Source: Klebsormidium nitens (taxonomy: Eukaryota; Streptophyta; Klebsormidiophyceae; Klebsormidiales; Klebsormidiaceae). From it: a stretch of 49,824 bases of DNA. The notes under the pieces are model-generated. The model made no database searches, was not told the DNA's origin, and worked only from the letters and a program-made list of their open reading frames with translations. Every line of letters begins with the position of its first letter. Within the stretch, counting starts at the first letter, position 1. Positions 46,701-49,824 of the stretch are shown piece by piece. The position numbers were made by a program, and so were the translations under genes. The stretch lies in assembly GCA_000708835.1 (NCBI GenBank), contig DF237575.1, positions 1 through 49,824 of the forward strand, in the 5' to 3' direction.

Positions 46701-49524
46701 AAACGAAGCCTTCAAATGAAAGACACAGCATCGAGCGACTGTGAAAGGAAAAGCGTGACTCGAACGTGGTATCCTCAGAGGCTAGCTATCCAGTCCAAGT
46801 TACCACAAGCCCAGCTTTGGACAGATGAAAAACGATTTTTCTTTGTTTCGGCGCCACACATACAGACTGAGCATCGTGCTTTCAAAAATCCCCCAGCCCA
46901 ACAACTTACGGTGTACGCCAGCACCGCTGCAAGCGCTGCCGCCGCATTCTCCGTGTCCCCCAGGCCCCGGTGCTGCTCCGCTGAGCCCTTCACAAGCCTC
47001 GCCATGTCTTGTTCCACGTCCCGCGCCTTGAACTCGGCGCGCTTCCGCTCCGTCGTCAGTACCTCGCAGCGCGCCATTACGTCGCGCAGCTTTCGGCCAT
47101 CCGGGGTCTTGGCTCCGTCCTGCAACAACGGTGTTCCGATTTGGTGCTGTTAGCAAGGAAAGCCCTCGCTCACTACCTCGTTCGAAGCATGTCGAAAATG
47201 CAAAGCACGTTACTTTGAGCCAAAATACTAGGAGCCGGACAGTCCAAACCTCTGTAGCCGTCCTGCATAGTGTACACGTTCTAGAGGATTCGGGTGTACA
47301 GGGGTTTGAAACCGGATTGCTCTCGAACCCATTTGCTTGCGCAGATGGTACTGCTCGGGTCCTGGCCTTTCAATACAAGAGAGATTTTCTCTCTCCATTT
47401 CCTGTATCTTTCGTCGCACATCACTCTAGAAGCGAAGAGGAACCTTGAACTCACTACGCAGGCTATCAGAGCCCAAAACAAGCAGTCGTTGTTCAGCCTC
47501 CCAAAACGCGAGATCCAGACCTCATCCTCACCTGCGGAAGCACGCACTCTTTGCACCCAAGCGCTACCATGGCCGACTCAAGATTCGTGTACTGGTCATC
47601 GTCCAAAAACTCCGTTGCCCCAATCAACCGCTTCGTCATGTCCACAAACGCCATCCCGACCAGGCGCTCGTTCTCCTTGGCGGACGGGAAGATGGCCATC
47701 ACGACGGGCGACTCTTGCATGTCGTTGGACGCGTTGAAGAGGACATCCTCAAAGCTGGCACAAATAAGCAGAGTGTAATCAGAGACTTGACGCAGCAAAG
47801 TTGGATTGTCCATCTTTGGAGCTTTAATTTTTGCCCTTCCGTCATTGTTGGTTTGTTCCTTCGTGATTTTCGAGGTGAAATGTCTCTCCCATATTCAATC
47901 CGCTTTCAAGATTTTCGAACCAGCCCCCCTGCACCCGTTATCCACACTTTCCAGGATCAGACTCAAGGTTTTAAGGTGGGACATACACTAAAGCCAGTCC
48001 CAGCAATGCTTTCGGGAAGGCAGAGAGATGGCCAGGTTGATAAAGTCACGTTGGAAAAGGACCATTCTTTTGACCATCCTCGCAAATAAGTACCCTTCAT
48101 AAGACCAGTGAATGAGGGGCCCTGTATCTTTCAACAAAGAAGCAGGTTAATCTAACAGAACGCTAGCCACATCTTTTATAAATACTAGAACTTACCTGCC
48201 AAGCTTTCCAGGTGTTGCAGTTTTTGTGAGGCGCCAGTTTGAACCGCTGCCCTCATAAAGCTCGACCGTGTGATCCCCCCTCTCTAGCAGAAGGTCCCTC
48301 AAGACCGTCTCAAAGAGCTTCCGATGCAGAGACAATCCCGCGAGTGTGTTTGGGGGGTTCCCTAATTGCTTTACTGCGGCCATGGTCTTGTGATAGTTCC
48401 GGGCAATGAAAACCGCATCGTCCCCATGGACGGAGTAGAACTCCTGAAACAATAATATTGGAAGAAATCACCGTAAAGCAAGGGCGGTTAGGGAAACCAA
48501 TTGGTGCCCAACTCCTGGGTTAGGCGTCCTAAACAAGATCTAAGTAGTAACCAACAAGATCTAACTAGTGACCTTACACAAGCGATATTAGGAGATGACA
48601 GTCTTTTTAGAAGCAGGGGGGACAACGCTCTTAATGACTTGAGGGTTGAGAATGCCATGACAAGCATCAGGTTCTCAAGGTTGGATATAGGATCACAACA
48701 TCTCCGGCACTCGGTGCATGAGCAATTGCTTTCTGGCAGCAGTTCTGAGGACTCACTTTTCTGTCAAAGAAGCGGATGACCTGAGAATCCTGTAAAAAAG
48801 GTCAAGGCAAAAGTTAGGGCCCTGAGGATAACATTGAAATTGTGGTAGACAAAGTCGCCGCGAACGCCACAGCATTGGAAGCCCGATTGCAAGATCACAA
48901 AGTGTTTGCTGGAGAAGATGATCGTGATATTGACCAACTTGCAAGGTCCACTCCTTGAGTATCAAGTAGTGCCACTGCTTACAAAGGCACACCAATGCAA
49001 ACTTAGCATCTCAGGAAGCTCCCTAAAGGAGGCGGTGAAGCTCTATAGGCCTGTCGCCTACTAGGTTGCAAAAAGTAGTGCTGAGGGACAGAACAACTGA
49101 TGCTATTTTGGAAAGTCTGAATGTGAGTTCAGTATGATCCAGTACCTCAGGAAGTCCCCTGAAGTAGTTGATGAAGCTCTGGGCCTGGCGTGCATCTACA
49201 AGCAATCAAAGCACACTTCAGAAAAGCACTTGCACCTGCCTAATGACTTTGTAAAGATAGAAGATGATGTTGCTGCCACCCTCTTGGATAAGACAGAGGT
49301 TGAAGCCCAGCAAAGAACAATACATGACACATGCAGCATTTGCATGACCATGGACTGTGCTTGCAAAATCTGTTTCGCCAGCCTAGGTGCTAGCCTAAGC
49401 AACTACAAACATGTAAAGATTGTTAATATTTTCATTTTTCCAGCTCACCTCCAAGCTTCAACTCTGGGAGCTTCTGATCCTCCCCACTTTCCCCATAATC
49501 CTCTTCCTCAACGTTGTTTGCCAT
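37759..49524 (-). CDS. MSH2: DNA mismatch repair protein MSH2
   Basis: MSH2 pairs with MSH6 or MSH3 (MSH7 in plants) to bind mismatches and start repair in the nucleus. Eighteen exons were resolved, all with matching phases: 49524-49449, 49195-49146, 48789-48757, 48443-48196, 47754-47532, 47119-46910, 46685-46570, 46129-46012, 45344-45186, 44889-44813, 43870-43606, 42880-42656, 41556-41356, 40543-40361, 39699-39573, 39091-38880, 38425-38282, 37959-37759. The product is 955 residues (Arabidopsis 937). The start [12 protein letters not shown] and then KLPELKL are plant-like. Motifs in order are VIRFFDRK and [12 protein letters not shown] (domain I), [17 protein letters not shown] (core), [12 protein letters not shown] (clamp), Walker [10 protein letters not shown] (about 679-687), [10 protein letters not shown] (signature), [17 protein letters not shown] (Walker B, D758/E759), [10 protein letters not shown] and [12 protein letters not shown]. 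It appears fully functional. Introns flanking exons 8, 11, 12 and 13 hold copies of those exons' ends. Confidence 0.97.
40152..40271. repeat. Perfect 60-bp tandem duplication in MSH2 intron 14
   Basis: 40152-40211 and 40212-40271 are identical base for base. The unit starts ATCGGAAAAGAACGCGAAG. Full identity points to a recent event. The duplication is open on the plus strand with 20 codons per unit, but this strand is antisense to MSH2 and there is no sign of a gene. Confidence 0.95.
41645..41721 (-). repeat. Copy 1 of the 5' end of MSH2 exon 13
   Basis: Read on the minus strand, this repeats the acceptor and first 25 codons of exon 13 (true start 41556): [20 protein letters not shown] against [20 protein letters not shown]. 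Its own CTCTCAG acceptor is intact. The distance to the true start is 165 nt (55 codons) with no stop codon, so its use would lengthen the protein in frame within the connector/lever region. Confidence 0.92.
41848..41896 (-). repeat. Copy 2 of the 5' end of MSH2 exon 13 (more diverged)
   Basis: A second, older copy lies further upstream in the same intron: a TTTTCTAG acceptor followed by ATCGTTGAGTCCGTAGCCGC, then a part shortened by deletion. It lies 175 nt from copy 1, so it is out of frame. Confidence 0.8.
42268..42655 (-). repeat. Four-copy tandem array of the 3' end of MSH2 exon 12
   Basis: The last 65 bases of exon 12 (true copy 42656-42720, coding [16 protein letters not shown]) plus the first 35-40 bases of the intron are repeated about every 100 bp. 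The copies are at 42546-42610, 42451-42511, 42371-42420 (internal deletion) and 42268-42325. The nearest copy keeps an exact GTGGAG|GTAAG donor 105 nt from the true one, in frame and without stops. The next has lost a base and puts TAA at the junction. Divergence grows with distance from the exon. Confidence 0.95.
43013..43062 (-). repeat. Decayed copy of the 5' end of MSH2 exon 12
   Basis: Minus-strand GGCTGACCTAGAAGGAGGAG matches GGCTGACGAAGAAGGAGGAG of exon 12, followed by shared GCCCAAGT. It lies about 180 bp upstream in gene sense. The acceptor AG is lost and an in-frame TAG is present, so it is not usable. Confidence 0.8.
43895..43922 (-). repeat. Short copy of the 5' end of MSH2 exon 11
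   Basis: Minus-strand CAGCAACTTCGACCCCCTGG then AAAGCACA corresponds to CAGCTATACGGACCCCCTGA then AAAAGCACA at the true exon 11 acceptor, about 51 bp away. An AG is still present at the equivalent point. Confidence 0.65.
45900..45937 (-). repeat. Copy of the 3' end of MSH2 exon 8
   Basis: Minus-strand CGCTGGCTCCTAAGCAACCG, ending GTCGAGCAG|GTGAGC, repeats the true exon 8 end (CGCTGGCTCAAGCAGCCGCT, ending GTAGAGCAG|GTGGGT) about 112 bp downstream in gene sense. The copied donor is closer to consensus than the real one. Internal TAA codons and a shifted frame would make its use truncating. Confidence 0.85.
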
Positions 49525-49824
49525 CCTGACTCAATCAAGTGGCAAACAAGGTAGGTGAGCCCCGTTACTCGTCAAACTTGTCAAATTATACGCTCTTTGA
49601 GCTTTTGAAGGGCACGAAGAACCTAGCTAGCCTTTTAAAAAATCTGCAACCCTTGCGAGGTTGTGCGTGATCAAAGCACAAGATAGAATTTGAAGCTGCC
49701 ACAGAATCCACTAGACTCTACTTAGAGTGCAGTGTTGCTCACACTGACACAATTTCAACCTCAATATTAAAAGCTTCGCTTGAAACTTTTTGGCGGGAAG
49801 ACTTGAAGTGGGCCATCCAACTCC
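49525..49824. other. MSH2 upstream region
   Basis: This holds the 5' UTR and promoter of MSH2. TTGGCGGGAA occurs at 49789-49798; TTTGGCGGGAA-type sites are the E2F consensus, which drives S-phase DNA-repair genes in plants. The window ends before the next gene. Confidence 0.5.
49788..49798 (+). promoter_or_regulatory. E2F-like site upstream of MSH2
   Basis: TTTGGCGGGAA fits the E2F/DP consensus TTTSSCGC or TTTGGCGGGAA. It lies about 265 bp upstream of the MSH2 ATG. Mismatch-repair genes are known E2F targets in animals and plants, so an S-phase role is a fair inference. Confidence 0.55.

Noticed and set aside
47228-47280. 10-bp match to the MSH2 exon 6 start (CCGTCCTGCA)
   Set aside because: It is too short to call another exon-border copy.
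1-49824. tRNA, rRNA or other RNA genes
   Set aside because: No cloverleaf with A/B-box sequence or rRNA-like block was noticed by eye. A covariance-model scan would be needed to exclude small RNAs.

Overview
The window is nuclear DNA of a plant-like eukaryote. The genes are split into many short exons with GT-AG introns, and the exon joins reported below keep the reading frame exactly. The MSH2 protein matches land-plant MSH2 motif by motif, and TTTAGGG-type telomere-like runs occur. A streptophyte alga (Klebsormidium-like) or an early-diverging land plant fits best. This is inferred from protein similarity, codon use and gene structure recalled from knowledge, not from a database search.

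Layout, left to right. 1-1.8 kb has no gene but holds a poly-C repeat and a non-autonomous hAT-type element. 1.8-6.2 kb (- strand) is a vasohibin-type tubulin tyrosine carboxypeptidase with an intact Cys-His-Ser triad. 6.2-9.1 kb is the divergent gap, which probably holds unseen 5' exons. 9.1-21.1 kb (+) is a gene of more than 20 exons for a large, heavily N-glycosylated five-span membrane protein with prominin-like topology. 21.1-25.4 kb is gene-poor and rich in GGTACC/ACCGGT palindromes. 25.4-29.1 kb (+) is a SAM-dependent methyltransferase of the LCM/TIGR00027 type. 30.8-35.1 kb (-) is PIG-T, a subunit of the GPI transamidase. Around 35.8 kb is a hairpin element with a G-quadruplex-prone core. 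36.05-36.4 kb (+) is a small coiled-coil membrane protein broken by a frameshift. 37.8-49.5 kb (-) is MSH2 in 18 exons, all resolved.

The genes do not form a pathway. PIG-T works in the ER on GPI anchoring, MSH2 in nuclear mismatch repair, vasohibin on microtubules, and the pentaspan protein probably in a membrane.

The most unusual signal is structural. Exon ends, together with their splice sites, have been copied in tandem into the neighbouring introns. In MSH2 this affects exons 8, 11, 12 and 13, and in the pentaspan gene it affects one exon on both sides. In MSH2 intron 12, four copies of the exon-12 end lie at the donor side and two copies of the exon-13 start lie at the acceptor side. 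The nearest copy on each side is in frame and free of stops, so alternative splicing could lengthen the protein by 35 or 55 residues. This looks like intron growth, or creation of alternative splice sites, by short tandem duplication across exon borders.
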